From Leptasterias polaris (Eukaryota; Echinodermata; Asteroidea; Forcipulatida; Asteriidae), in the NCBI GenBank assembly GCA_037783415.1, contig JAZGTN010000062.1:1527501-1591500 (forward strand): a stretch of 64,000 nt of DNA, given 5' to 3'. The notes under the pieces were generated by a model that had not been told where the DNA came from, made no database searches, and saw only the letters and a program-made list of their open reading frames with translations. Shown piece by piece: positions 35,015 to 44,671 of the stretch. The position numbers and the translations under genes were made by a program. Each line of letters opens with the position of its first letter. Positions within the stretch are counted from its first letter, which is position 1.

Positions 35015-35353
35015 AGGCAAAGTACACCTTTGGTTTTTTAACCGTTCGATTGTTTTAATCCTATATAAATGTAGATTTGTACAATAAAACTAATTTGTGA
35101 AAATTTCACTTCAAACATGAATATTGCCTATAGGAACACACAATTTGAGAAACGTTTCTGACAGAAACGTTTCTCATATTCAAATTTTGGGTTATAAAAC
35201 CTGATATTTTGTTCAATAACCACATTACTTCAAAGTGAAATTATTCTCAAAATGCTTTATACTGTCGAAAGCTGCTGTAGGCCTACTTCTTACAACGTAA
35301 GTTTTTATTGTCATTATTTTTCAAAGTCATTTCCAAACGTATATACGGACCCT
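35015..35353. mobile_element. TTAA-flanked MITE, subfamily 2, copy 2
   Basis: TTAA at 35011-35014 and 35354-35357. Left end AGGCAAAGTACACC. Homologous to 21531-21858. The centre (35146-35176) is a 31-base palindrome with a 15-bp stem that contains the AGAAACGTTTCT word twice, whereas copy 1 has it once. Confidence 0.8.
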
Positions 35354-35869
35354 TTAAATTCACTTAAATTTACTGAATGTTTGTAAAGTTTGTCACCATC
35401 GACGTCATCAATACGTCATTTTTTTCATAACGCTGCTGTAACGGCTGCTGGAACGTCCATGTTCGTCGGTCATGTTCCCTGTCTTCGCTGTGACAGTACC
35501 GGCTCGAATTCTCCATTTGTGAACAGGAATCCCAGCCAGACTCGGTTTGTAGTAATGTAACTGCATTGAGTTCACTGAACAGAAAAGGGGGAAGAACGAT
35601 TAAGCATTATGTTTTGGGGTTATTTTTTTTAGTTTTAAGACTTCAAACATAGTAAAATTTACACACAGGTTGGTATAAGCGAAAGGTGGGTGTAAAAAAA
35701 TCATCAAAAGATATGGTTAGCACAAAATATTTAAAGATACAGTGGCATGGTTCTTTTTAGAACCACCACAACCCATGAAAGATGCTATATTTATGGTGTT
35801 ACTGCCATCCCTTGACGATAAATGTGAAATAATTATCTAATTACTTTTCAATTTCAGAAAGCCTAGTCC

Positions 35870-36036
35870 AATAGATCGATCCACCAAGCCCCGCCTCCTT
35901 ACGAGTCGACCAATCACAGCCGCGAAACCCGATCACCATTAGTGCAAAGATCACCAAACGGCTCAAATGGTGATCATATTTCGCGGCTGTGATTGGTCAA
36001 TGAGAAATGGGCGTGGCTTAATGGATCGGTGTATTA
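35870..36036. mobile_element. Palindromic MITE with CCAAT and GC boxes, copy 2
   Basis: Nearly identical to 2338-2503, same orientation. Retains both CCAAT/ATTGG boxes, the CCCCGCCTCC stretch and the mirrored GGGCGTGGC. Confidence 0.85.
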
Positions 36037-36529
36037 TCTCCCCAGTCTACTGTAGTAATTGAACATTAATTTGTAGTCATTTTTATCACAGTGACCTTAA
36101 TGGGATAGTCAAATTGTCTTACAACAGTTCGTTGTCTTCAGTAATTGAGTACGTTTGTCATGCACAAATACTCTTAACGTAATTGTCTGTTCATTTTCAC
36201 AACTGTCCATCGCAGCAGACTTCGGGTGCCAATGTTTTGCTCTTAATCACTTCTGGCTGTGACACGCGTAAGTAGAATTACCCCTGGAAACAATTTAGAC
36301 GGATTTGAAGAGAAAAAAACCCGTCAAAACTATCGCGTGATCATCGTTTGTCATTGCTTCATAATACGGAATTTGAGTTCACGGGTAACAACCATTTAGG
36401 GCCGAGTGGGGCAGGGGTGCGTAATAACAAACTACGTTATACTGAATGTTTGTGCGTTATGCCATGTTATGATTCTATGCATTATACTAAAGATTTAAGC
36501 GTTACATTGAAGATTGCGTAGTTCGGAGG
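36037..36529. other. Non-coding DNA
   Basis: No gene seen. Decayed units of the following array begin around 36430. Confidence 0.4.
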
Positions 36530-36930
36530 GCTTTATGCGTTGTTGTGATGAGTTAGGCGCTTTTCTGATGAGTTATGCGTTAAACCGATGAGTTAATGCG
36601 TTATTCTTATGAGTTTATGCGTTATTCTGGTGCGTTTATGTGTTATTCTGGTGCGTTTATGCGTTATTCTGGTGCGTTTATGTGTTATTCTGGTGCGTTT
36701 ATGCGTTATTCTGGTGCGTTTATGCGTTATTCTGGTGCGTTTATGTGTTATTCTGGTGCGTTTATGCGTTAAACTGATGCGTTAATGCGTTATTCTGATG
36801 AGTTAATGCATTATTCTGGTGAGTTTATGCATTATTCTGGTGAGTTTTTGCGTTATACTACATCAGCTGTGCTTTATACTGAACAATATGCATTATACTG
36901 ATTTTTTTTGCGTTACTGAACAGTGTGTGC
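36530..36930. repeat. 21-bp tandem array (GTTATTCTGGTGCGTTTATGC)
   Basis: Core 36600-36775 has near-identical 21-base units of the type TTATTCTGGTGCGTTTATGY; flanks decay to TTAAACTGATGAGTTAATGC-like units. It is stop-containing and non-coding. Confidence 0.9.
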
Positions 36931-37654
36931 TTTAGCAAACAGATCGTGAGTTACGCTATGGCTTCACTTTGTGAACCATTATGCTTTGTCAAGACAGGTA
37001 ACTTTTTTCACTTCCATTGAAAAGTAGGTAATCTAAACGCAAATTCAGGAGTAAGCAAATATTTTTTCCAATCTGGTTTCTGAAATTTTTTTTTCAATGT
37101 TTAAACATGTTCAGACTGAAGAAACCATTTTATGTGGATTGACACGTCAACCTACTACCATATTCGCCACTTGAAGTGTCCTTATGCGACAGTTACTATT
37201 CTCATATCGTTGTTATTATTTTTTTCTACTATTACTTTTTACTATCCTCTTGGCTTTTTACCGCTACTGGTTAAAATGCACTCTCTAAATAAACTCAATG
37301 ACCATGGACTTAAATCAACGGACGATGAAGAGATGGACGTGTTTGTGCCATGTGACAACAAATTTTCAAAATCCCTCTCAAATGGAACGCCCACCCCCCC
37401 TTATCTTTCAGAAGAGTTTACTACCCTTTTTCTTTAGATTATTGCTCGCACAATAATATTGACACTTTTAAAAGGGGATGCTGCGGTTTAAAGCCCTTAA
37501 CTCTGTCGTTCGAACCACTCAAGGAATTTCTTTCCGAGTCAGCGGTCCTTGTTTTTTTTTGTAAACCCATGAGTGCTCTTAAGATAACCTCATGCATGTT
37601 AAAATACGCAGAGATAGTGTGTTTTTATTTGAGTAGATCTTTATTCAGGTGATG

Positions 37655-38010
37655 TTGCTCTTTGTTTCTTCTTCTCCACATCTCCTCTTCTTCTTCTTCT
37701 ACCTCCTCTTCTTTGTCTGCTCCTTTTCTTTTTCTTTGCCTACTCCTTTTCTTTTTCTTTGCCTACTCCTCCTCTTCTTCGTCTTTTCCTCATTCTTCTA
37801 TCTCCTCCTCCTCTTCTTTTTCTACCAACTTGTCTTCTTCGTCTTCTACCTCCTCTTCTTCTTCTTTACCTCCTCCTCCTCTTCTTCCTCTACCTACTTA
37901 TCATCTTTTTCTTTAATTACCTCCTCCTCCTCTTCTTCTGCTACCTACTTATCCTCTTCTTCTTCTACCATCTCTTCTTATTCTTCCTGTTCAGTTTTTT
38001 TAAAGTCAAT
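37655..38010. repeat. Long CTT/CCT pyrimidine tract
   Basis: About 350 bases with almost no purines except scattered A or G, built from CTT, CTC and CCTCCT. Overlapping Leu/Phe/Ser-rich open frames in all three forward frames are low-complexity artefacts. Confidence 0.9.
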
Positions 38011-38084
38011 TCAGGAAAATAAGCAGTGATTTAGGTCTCGACACCAATCTTGGTTTTGGACCTGGTGATCTTAGTATTGGCCTT

Positions 38085-38885
38085 GGCCTCGGGGTGCTGT
38101 TTTCGACAACACTTCAAATAAGCAGCCAATTTTACTTTCATACATTCATCTTTTAGCAGTTTTGCCTCTTCAGTTAGTACTCTGTTTCAAGTATTCAGGT
38201 TTACTTTCAATGATGCGAAATCTTTTAGCATGTTATTCATTGTTGTCCTTTAATGCTCACAATAATTTGATGACGAATTACTGAATCTCCTGGAGATTTT
38301 TCACTGAAAAGTTCTCTCTTTTTTGGAAAAGAAATAATTTCGCAAAAGCAGAGGGGGGAAAAATGCAAATGATTAAATAAATTTACAAGACTGTCAATTT
38401 AAAAATGAGTTTGATATCTTTACTTTAGCTAAAACTTAATTATGTTTTCTTTATTCCATGTGCGTTTCACGTGCGTTTCACGTACGTATGTATATATTTG
38501 TGTGTCTTTTCGTGTCCATTTATGTGGTTTTTCCTTAATTTAACCATCAGCCTCATGGCGTGCCAGATAACTAGCTGGACTTGTATGTTCGTAAACCCCG
38601 TACCAAAAGTTAATTTATTTTTTAGATCTTTAAAGATTATAGAAACTAAACGAGGCTTCACATAGAATCAATTGAGTTGCACATTATTCCACAAAATACC
38701 TGTTCAATAACTGATTTGAAGGACCAAACACGCACCCAAAAAGCCGTTGTGAATTTGAATGATATGAGTGGATTGGTATATAGAGATTGTGTGGTTTTGT
38801 TTCGTGATGCGAGAGTACTATTACCTACTCATGAAATGAAATTGAATGATACATTTTAAGCAGCATTCAGTTTCGCCCGGAACAG
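38085..38885. mobile_element. Decayed relative of the 47277-48282 element
   Basis: Shares AAGCAGCCAATTTTA-like left arm words, AACCATCA...GCGTGCCAGA in the interior, and a right arm with GAATTTGAATGA, AGCAGCATTCAGTTTCGC. The terminal GGTTTTCTCGG end is lost. Confidence 0.5.
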
Positions 38886-39177
38886 AAAGACTTAAAGCTT
38901 AGATCGACATTGAAGGGGAAAACCTTATGCAGATATCACGTTATATTTCTATATCATTGTGGTACTGCTGTTCCAGTGGTATTTTGGAATAGCACAATAA
39001 AGTATGAATAGTTTCCGTCAAAATATCATTTACAATTTATCCGTTTTAGCAATAGTATTGTGTGCAGATACATATGAAAAGGGGCATATTTTTATCATGC
39101 TTAGGTTTCCATTTATATAAATGTACGATGACCTTGCTTGACTTTTCAAAAGGTTTTTGTTTTATACATTTCAATCC

Positions 39178-39490
39178 ATGGCAAGCAGTTGTCAAAGACA
39201 GGTATCTACCCTTTGTGTAACCCAATACATTAAATAACAAAACCTGTTGAAAGTCTAAGCTCACCCGGTCATCGTAGTCACGAGAACAAACACAAATCAT
39301 CCCTTTTTAACACTGTTCAAAACACCGGATTTCGGACCCGTGAGATCGAAAATACTCTCAAAAGTATAAAATTTCAGGCAAACATTTTTCAATGGAATTT
39401 TTTCATTCATGTTTATCTTTATACCATTTAAACTTTTTGTGAAGCAGTGAACATTTACATTTTTTATCTTACCAATGTTACCCACACCCT
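39178..39490 (+). mobile_element. TTAA-type MITE A in the stacked cluster
   Basis: Shares the order GTCAAAGAC, CCCAATACAT, AAATAACAAA, CCTGT, AAGCTCA, CGGTCATCG with its neighbours. The start is approximate; it ends at ACACCCT before a TTCA site (decayed TTAA) at 39491. Confidence 0.6.
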
Positions 39491-39494
39491 TTCA

Positions 39495-39821
39495 ACATTG
39501 GTATTTTTGTCAAGGACCAATATCCACACTTGATGTGACCCAACATATTCATGAAATAACAAACCTGTGGAAGTTTAAGCTAAATCGGTCTTCGGAGTCA
39601 TGAGAAAACATTGAAAAACCCCATTGTATGTTTTCACTGTTTTCAAACATCGGATTTTATCACCAGTAATTGTTTTACTCATTTCCTTAAAAACTGAAGC
39701 ATTTCAAGCAAAACTATTTCAAGGGAAGTTTTCAACCATGACCATCTTTATACCATGTAAGTTATGTGCAAATCGGTGAACATTTATATTTTCAATCTTA
39801 CCAATGTTGTACACACACCCT
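39495..39821 (+). mobile_element. TTAA-type MITE B
   Basis: Same orientation as A, adjacent to it. Ends ACCAATGTTGTACACACACC before TTGA (decayed TTAA) at 39822-39825. Confidence 0.65.
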
Positions 39822-39825
39822 TTGA

Positions 39826-40143
39826 AAGGTGTGCGTAACATTGTTAAGAGTAAAAACTAAATTTTTACAGATTTGCACCTAACGTTCAAGTCTCCCTTTG
39901 AAATATTTTTGCTTGAAAAGTAAAAGTTTTTGAGAATTGAGTAAATAATTAGTTTTGATCTTGCAAGTCAAAAACCGAATGTTTGAAAATAGTGCCAACA
40001 TTTAAGTTTCTTTCCAAACTTTTTTCTCGTGTCTCCAATGACCGATTTAGTTTAAACTTTCACAGGTTTGTTATTTCATGTATGTTGGGTCACATGAAGT
40101 GTGGATAGTGGTCTTTGACAATTACCAATGTGACACATGTGCT
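39826..40143 (-). mobile_element. TTAA-type MITE C
   Basis: Opposite orientation to A, B and D. Begins AAGGTGTGCGTAACATTG, ends ACCAATGTGACACATGTGCT directly before TTAA 40144-40147. The centre carries only an 8-base palindrome CTTGCAAG (39960-39967). Confidence 0.7.
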
Positions 40144-40147
40144 TTAA

Positions 40148-40515
40148 AGGCACTGAACACGTTTTGTAATTGTCAAAGACCAGTATTCTCACTTGGTGTA
40201 TCCCAACATATGCATAAAATAACAAGCCTGTGAAAATTTGGGCTCAATTGGTCATCGAAGTTGCAAGAAAATGATGAAAGAAAAAACACCCTTGTTGTAC
40301 AAATTAGTGTGCTTTCAGATAGGAATAAAAGGCTTCTGGCCAGAAGTCTTTTATTATTTGAGTGAGAAATTACCTCTTTCTCAAAAACTACGTTACTTCA
40401 GAGGGAGTCGTTTCGCACAATGTTTTATACTATCAACAGCTCTCCGTTGCTCGTTACCAAGTAAGTTTTTATGCTAATATATATTTTGAGTAATTACCAA
40501 ACGTGTACAGTGCCT
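40148..40515 (+). mobile_element. TTAA-type MITE D, best preserved
   Basis: TTAA at 40144-40147 and 40516-40519. Inverted ends AGGCACTGAACACG and CGTGTACAGTGCCT differ at one base and continue for over 25 bases with few mismatches. The centre (40324-40355) is a 32-base palindrome with one mismatched pair (core CTTCTGGCCAGAAG). No open frame of note; a transposase in trans is implied. Confidence 0.88.
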
Positions 40516-40718
40516 TTAAGGCTTTCTTGAAAACAACTGCGTATTCGTTTTGATAACCTTATCTTCCAGCCACAAGCTCAGCCGCTTGGTCTCTATTATC
40601 ATCATCATACATCTCTGTATTTGTCCTTCAATACTCGTTTAATACTTGGTTAAATTATTGTTCTCGGTGTTTACGTTATCAGACTATAATCATGTATTAT
40701 ATTGAATACTGTTCTCAC

Positions 40719-40896
40719 AATAGACCTCTTGCATAACGCGGAACGCTAAATGGACCCTGAGGTCACGCACACTATTTTACGCACAAAGAACACCTATCGT
40801 CCAATCATCTGCCTCCTTTGACCTCAGTGAGGGCGCTTTTTGGCCTCAGTGAGGGCGCTTTTTTAGCGTGTGACGTCATATGCAAGGGGTCTATAG
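40719..40896. mobile_element. CRE-bearing MITE, copy 2
   Basis: TAGACCTCTTGCATAACG at left and TATGCAAGGGGTCTATA at right are inverted ends. Contains TGACGTCA (40871-40878) and two tandem copies of CCTCAGTGAGGGCGCTTTTT. Confidence 0.8.
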
Positions 40897-40934
40897 TTTT
40901 TGTGAGGAAAACATTTTTAATCAAGCTGGCTTAA

Positions 40935-41288
40935 AGGCCCTGTACACGATTGGTAAGATCGAAAAAACAAATGTTCACAGATTCACACATAACTTACATG
41001 ATTTAAAGTAAGTAATGGTAGAAAGGGTTCCTTAAAATATTTCTGCCTGAAATGCTATCGTTTCTGAGAAATGAGTAAAACAATAGTTTTTATCGCGCGC
41101 GATAATAAACTCCATGTTTGAAAAACAGAAAACACATAAGGTCTCTTTTCACTATTTTCTCGTGACCTCGATGACCAATTGAGCTCAAATTTTCACAGGT
41201 TTGTTATTTCATGTATGTGGTTGATTACACAAAACATGAACACTGTCTGTGGTTATTTTGTCAGCTCTACCAATCCTGTATAATACCT
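40935..41288 (-). mobile_element. TTAA-type MITE E
   Basis: TTAA at 40931-40934 and 41289-41292. Left AGGCCCTGTACACGATTGGT pairs imperfectly with ACCAATCCTGTATAATACCT at right. The centre is a 16-base palindrome TTATCGCGCGCGATAA (41090-41105), at the position where C has CTTGCAAG. Confidence 0.8.
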
Positions 41289-41292
41289 TTAA

Positions 41293-41666
41293 AGAGAGTG
41301 TATACTTTTGGTATTGGTAAAAGACCAGTATCCTCACTTGTATCCCAACTTATGCATAAAATAACAAACATGTGAACATTTGGGCTCATTTGGCCGTCGA
41401 AGTTGCAAGAAAATAATGACAGAAAAACACCATTATAGTTGCATAGAATTGTGTGCTTTCAGATGCTTTCACACTTCACGCCTGAACCCCTTTTCAGGGT
41501 TAAATTTTGGGGTGAAAAATTACTTCTTTACTCTAAAACTACATTACAATACTTCAAAGGGAGTTGTTTCGAACGATGTTTAATAATATCAACAGATCTC
41601 CATTGAGTGCTCAGTATACCAAGTAGGTTTTCACGGTCATACATTTTTAGAGTGATTACCCTCCTT
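41293..41666 (+). mobile_element. TTAA-type MITE F
   Basis: TTAA at 41289-41292 (shared with E) and 41667-41670. Follows D closely (GTGTGCTTTCAGAT, TACTTCAAAGGGAGT, ATATCAACAG) but with a different centre, stem CCTGAA/TTCAGG (41481-41498). The ends are diverged. Confidence 0.78.
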
Positions 41667-41670
41667 TTAA

Positions 41671-43534
41671 ATGCGGTTGCTTTCTCCATGAAGTGATGGA
41701 GCCTTGATTTTTTACTAAAGACTTAGATAGTCAATCTAAAAACCTTTTAATAAGTAAAATTTCCACGGAGAAATTTTCCAGTCATTGGTCATTTACGAAG
41801 CCTTTAGCCCCAACAAGAGCCACTGGAAGGTCTACGTGTTTCCAATCACGGCCTATGTGATTATAAGCAACTTGTTAACCTCATTGTCTTGACACCGTGA
41901 CAAATCACCAAATAAAACTCCCCTTCCCTCGAGCTAATGATCTCATTTACAAGCCTGGTGCCCTCGTAGTCTTTAACCCAAGTCTGCAATGTGTGCTGCA
42001 ATCATTGACATATATAGAGATCCCTATAGGTCTATTCAACGTAAGCTATTACAAGGCAGCGTTTTCAGATAATCCTCAAATTATATTTTGATGAGTGCAG
42101 TCTGGGGAAAATATCATAGGTCTGTGATATATATGTCAAGTCTACAGCCCCGAGACAATTCATTTTGGTTTTTTGCCAGGATATTGTGTCTCCCTAGAAA
42201 CAAGACATCATCTGCCTCTATTATGAGATGAGACTTTACACTGTATTGAGCTATCTATATTGGAAATGAATGGATGTAGGAACGGTTTAGGTAGAAACCC
42301 CTGCCAGATACATCATGGTAAATGATCATTTTGGTAAAGCTTATTGTTCAAGATCAAAAAGCCCAACGTTTACTCGGAAAAACTTGTTTTTATCGTATAG
42401 TCGAAATCATTCTTGTTTTCCGTGATTGTAAGTAGTCAATTACCGAAAGTTTAACAACGGTGGTCTTCATGGGTTTTTTATTTTTCTAGAAATGTGTTTC
42501 ACAATTTTAAAGTTGCTTTTGTTCATTGCGTCTCGAGACGACTGTTAGATGAGCTAATACTCACCAAAACGAAACGCCCGTCGTGTCAACAAAACGTTTA
42601 CCCACTTGGACAATCTATACTCCATCGATTGCAAAACATTGTCTCCCAGAATTACCTCTTACCCCCAACAACAAAATGCTGAAGGCCTCCTCTACGATCG
42701 TTCAATTTGCCAACTTACCCCGGGTCTTCCACCCCTCTTAAATAATCGCCTTAAAATATATTTAAAAAAATCTCTTCCGGCGCGTATAGAATCCCCTGTG
42801 GTGTTGGGCAAACTCTGCAAATGTCACCGGTTTGAGCGTCTGCCGAGTTGGTCTTCTGCATCTATGGTGTTAATTGCTTGAAGGGGGATAAAGGAAGAGT
42901 GGGCGTGTAAAACCCTGTTTAATATCAGTAAGGGACACGGGGGAATATGCCAGATTGCTCGCTGTCAGTGTCTCGGGTGTCGTTAAGCTTGTTAGGTTCC
43001 TTTATGTGCTAACTTTACATCTGACTCCTTAGAGAATACTAAATTGTGTCATTTTACACTCTCTTTGGACTGACCCCTGTACCATGCGTGCACAGTTTAG
43101 ACTCTTCTATCACATTAAGCATTTACATGAGTGCATGTCTTCGACGAAGCTGCTGTTTGGAGAGCATAACGTGAAAGGGCACTTATCTCGAAGAATGGAA
43201 ATTCCCACTGCATTTGTGATGTAACCTGTTTTGCTTTTAAAAGTTTCTGTTATGTGCTCAAATTACCTGTTGTAGCCATTTGACTGTTTTAGTGATGAAT
43301 TATTTATCTTATATATCTTATTCCCAAACTTCAAAAGGTCATGTATTTTTGCACACTCAGAATCTTTAAGGTCCCATGCCACAAATATAATTGGGAACGA
43401 GGCGCAATGTTAACACAATATTGTTTGGTTCTAAACGGAAGGATCAAGTTTTATAACCGAGCAAGCATTACAAGAATACCTGATCTTCTAAGGCCCTGAT
43501 TTATTTGCCTTTTGAAGTGATCCAGAAAAAAACA
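41671..43534. other. GPCR upstream DNA, probably intron or promoter
   Basis: No coding region supported. If the splice acceptor before the GPCR is real, at least the 3' part is intron. Open frames at 42494-42881 show no recognisable domain. Confidence 0.4.
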
Positions 43535-43567
43535 CTTATTTTGTTCTTTTCTTTTCTTTTTGTTCAG
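43535..43567 (+). other. Probable 3' splice site before the GPCR coding exon
   Basis: A long T/C tract runs directly into TTCAG, with AG at 43566-43567, only 27 bases before the GPCR start codon. This is a strong acceptor pattern. It implies an upstream exon, probably 5' UTR, joined to an exon starting at 43568. The frame is also open from 43568 to the ATG, so an N-terminal extension from an upstream exon cannot be excluded. Confidence 0.6.
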
Positions 43568-43594
43568 CTGAGTGATTACTTCGACTTGGGCAAC

Positions 43595-44671
43595 ATGGCC
43601 AATGCTTATACGGTCAACACCACCGCTGCCATGCTTGGTCTAGTCAACACCACCACAGCCCCGTACTTCGAAGTAGAGGACGACATCGGAGGAAGCCCTC
43701 TGTTCGCCATGCGGGTCTTCATGATCATCATAATCGTAGTTGGACTTCTTGGTAACGGCTGCGTCATTTTCATCGTCCTGTGGAATCCTTCCATGCGCAA
43801 CCGGCCCAACGCCCTGGTCGCCAGCCTTGCCATTGGCGACTTGCTTCTCCTGATCATGTGTGTACCTCTTAAGGTATACCATATGACCTACGGACAGTGG
43901 CCCTTCGGTCTCCTCGTCTGTAAACTATCAAACGGATTCGTCATCATCTCCCAGGCAGTGTCAATTTTCTCCATGGTGGCGCTGAGCCATGACAGGTACC
44001 GTGCTATTGTCACACCCATGAACTACCCTCGCTCCCGTGGATCAGGCTACACCATCGCTGTCATTTCCGTCATCTGGGTGGTAGCCATACTCCTAGCCTG
44101 CCCTACAATCGTCCTGTCCCACGTCGGAGGCTCTGAATTTTTCTCCTTTTGTGTGTACATCCATCACACGACCTTGGCTGGGAGGCTTCACGCGTGTTTG
44201 AGAGGACTGATCCTCTTCGTCATCCCTTTGCTCGTCATCAACGGGTACTACTGTCTTGTGTCACGGAAGCTGATTAGCAGCACCAAGGCCCTCCCCGGTG
44301 AGGTCCACGACAAGAGGTCTCAGATAAGTGCCAGGAAGCGCTTAGCGTACGTGGTCCTGGCCATCGTGATCCTCTTCACCGTGTGCTGGCTTCCGTTCAC
44401 CGTCATCGAGGTGATGTACCAGATAAATGACAACATCTTCGCTGATTCCGTTGGCCTGACCTACCTGAAGCTCTTCTCAGACTTCCTGACCTACGTCAAC
44501 TCCAGTGCCAACCCCATCCTAATCATCGTCATCAGCTCGACCTACCGGAAGTACTTCTGCTCTTACATCTTCTGTCGGTGTTCTGGGGATTTACAATATA
44601 AGAGACCCCGCACGTCAACGATATCTTCGAAAGCTTCGTCAACGCGAACGAGAATGACTGAGTTTGCCTGA
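43595..44671 (+). CDS. Class A neuropeptide GPCR, bombesin/GRP-CCHamide receptor-like
   Basis: This encodes a 358-residue plasma-membrane receptor, predicted to bind a peptide ligand and signal through G proteins. Seen: N-glycosylation sites N8 and N18; TM1 about 38-63 with GNG (N54); TM2 about 72-95 with SLAIGDLLLL (D82); QWPFG in loop 1; C109 and C186 for the conserved disulfide; TM3 ending in DRY (133-135); W161 in TM4; P211 in TM5; CWLP (264-267) in TM6; NP (306-307) in TM7; a cysteine-rich tail (C322, C327, C329) likely palmitoylated. Family knowledge: SLAxGDLLLL, ALSxDRYRAIV, the LPGE stretch in loop 3 and RKRLAxxVL before TM6 are typical of bombesin-type receptors. Position 7.53 is I310, not Tyr; bombesin receptors also lack Tyr there. 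Start: the frame stays open upstream without an ATG, and ATG 43595 has A at -3 and G at +4. Stop is TGA 44669. An endothelin- or GPR37-like assignment is less likely. Confidence 0.93.
   Translation: MANAYTVNTTAAMLGLVNTTTAPYFEVEDDIGGSPLFAMRVFMIIIIVVGLLGNGCVIFIVLWNPSMRNRPNALVASLAIGDLLLLIMCVPLKVYHMTYGQWPFGLLVCKLSNGFVIISQAVSIFSMVALSHDRYRAIVTPMNYPRSRGSGYTIAVISVIWVVAILLACPTIVLSHVGGSEFFSFCVYIHHTTLAGRLHACLRGLILFVIPLLVINGYYCLVSRKLISSTKALPGEVHDKRSQISARKRLAYVVLAIVILFTVCWLPFTVIEVMYQINDNIFADSVGLTYLKLFSDFLTYVNSSANPILIIVISSTYRKYFCSYIFCRCSGDLQYKRPRTSTISSKASSTRTRMTEFA

Noticed and set aside
37649..38029. Phe/Leu/Ser-rich open frames in three frames
   Set aside because: Low-complexity pyrimidine tract.
43505..43594. 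Extending the GPCR upstream to 43505
   Set aside because: The first codon there is TTG, and the region is a polypyrimidine tract ending in a splice acceptor; ATG 43595 has a strong context.
43606..43882. Reverse-strand open frames over the GPCR
   Set aside because: Shadows of the receptor coding sequence, with no independent support.
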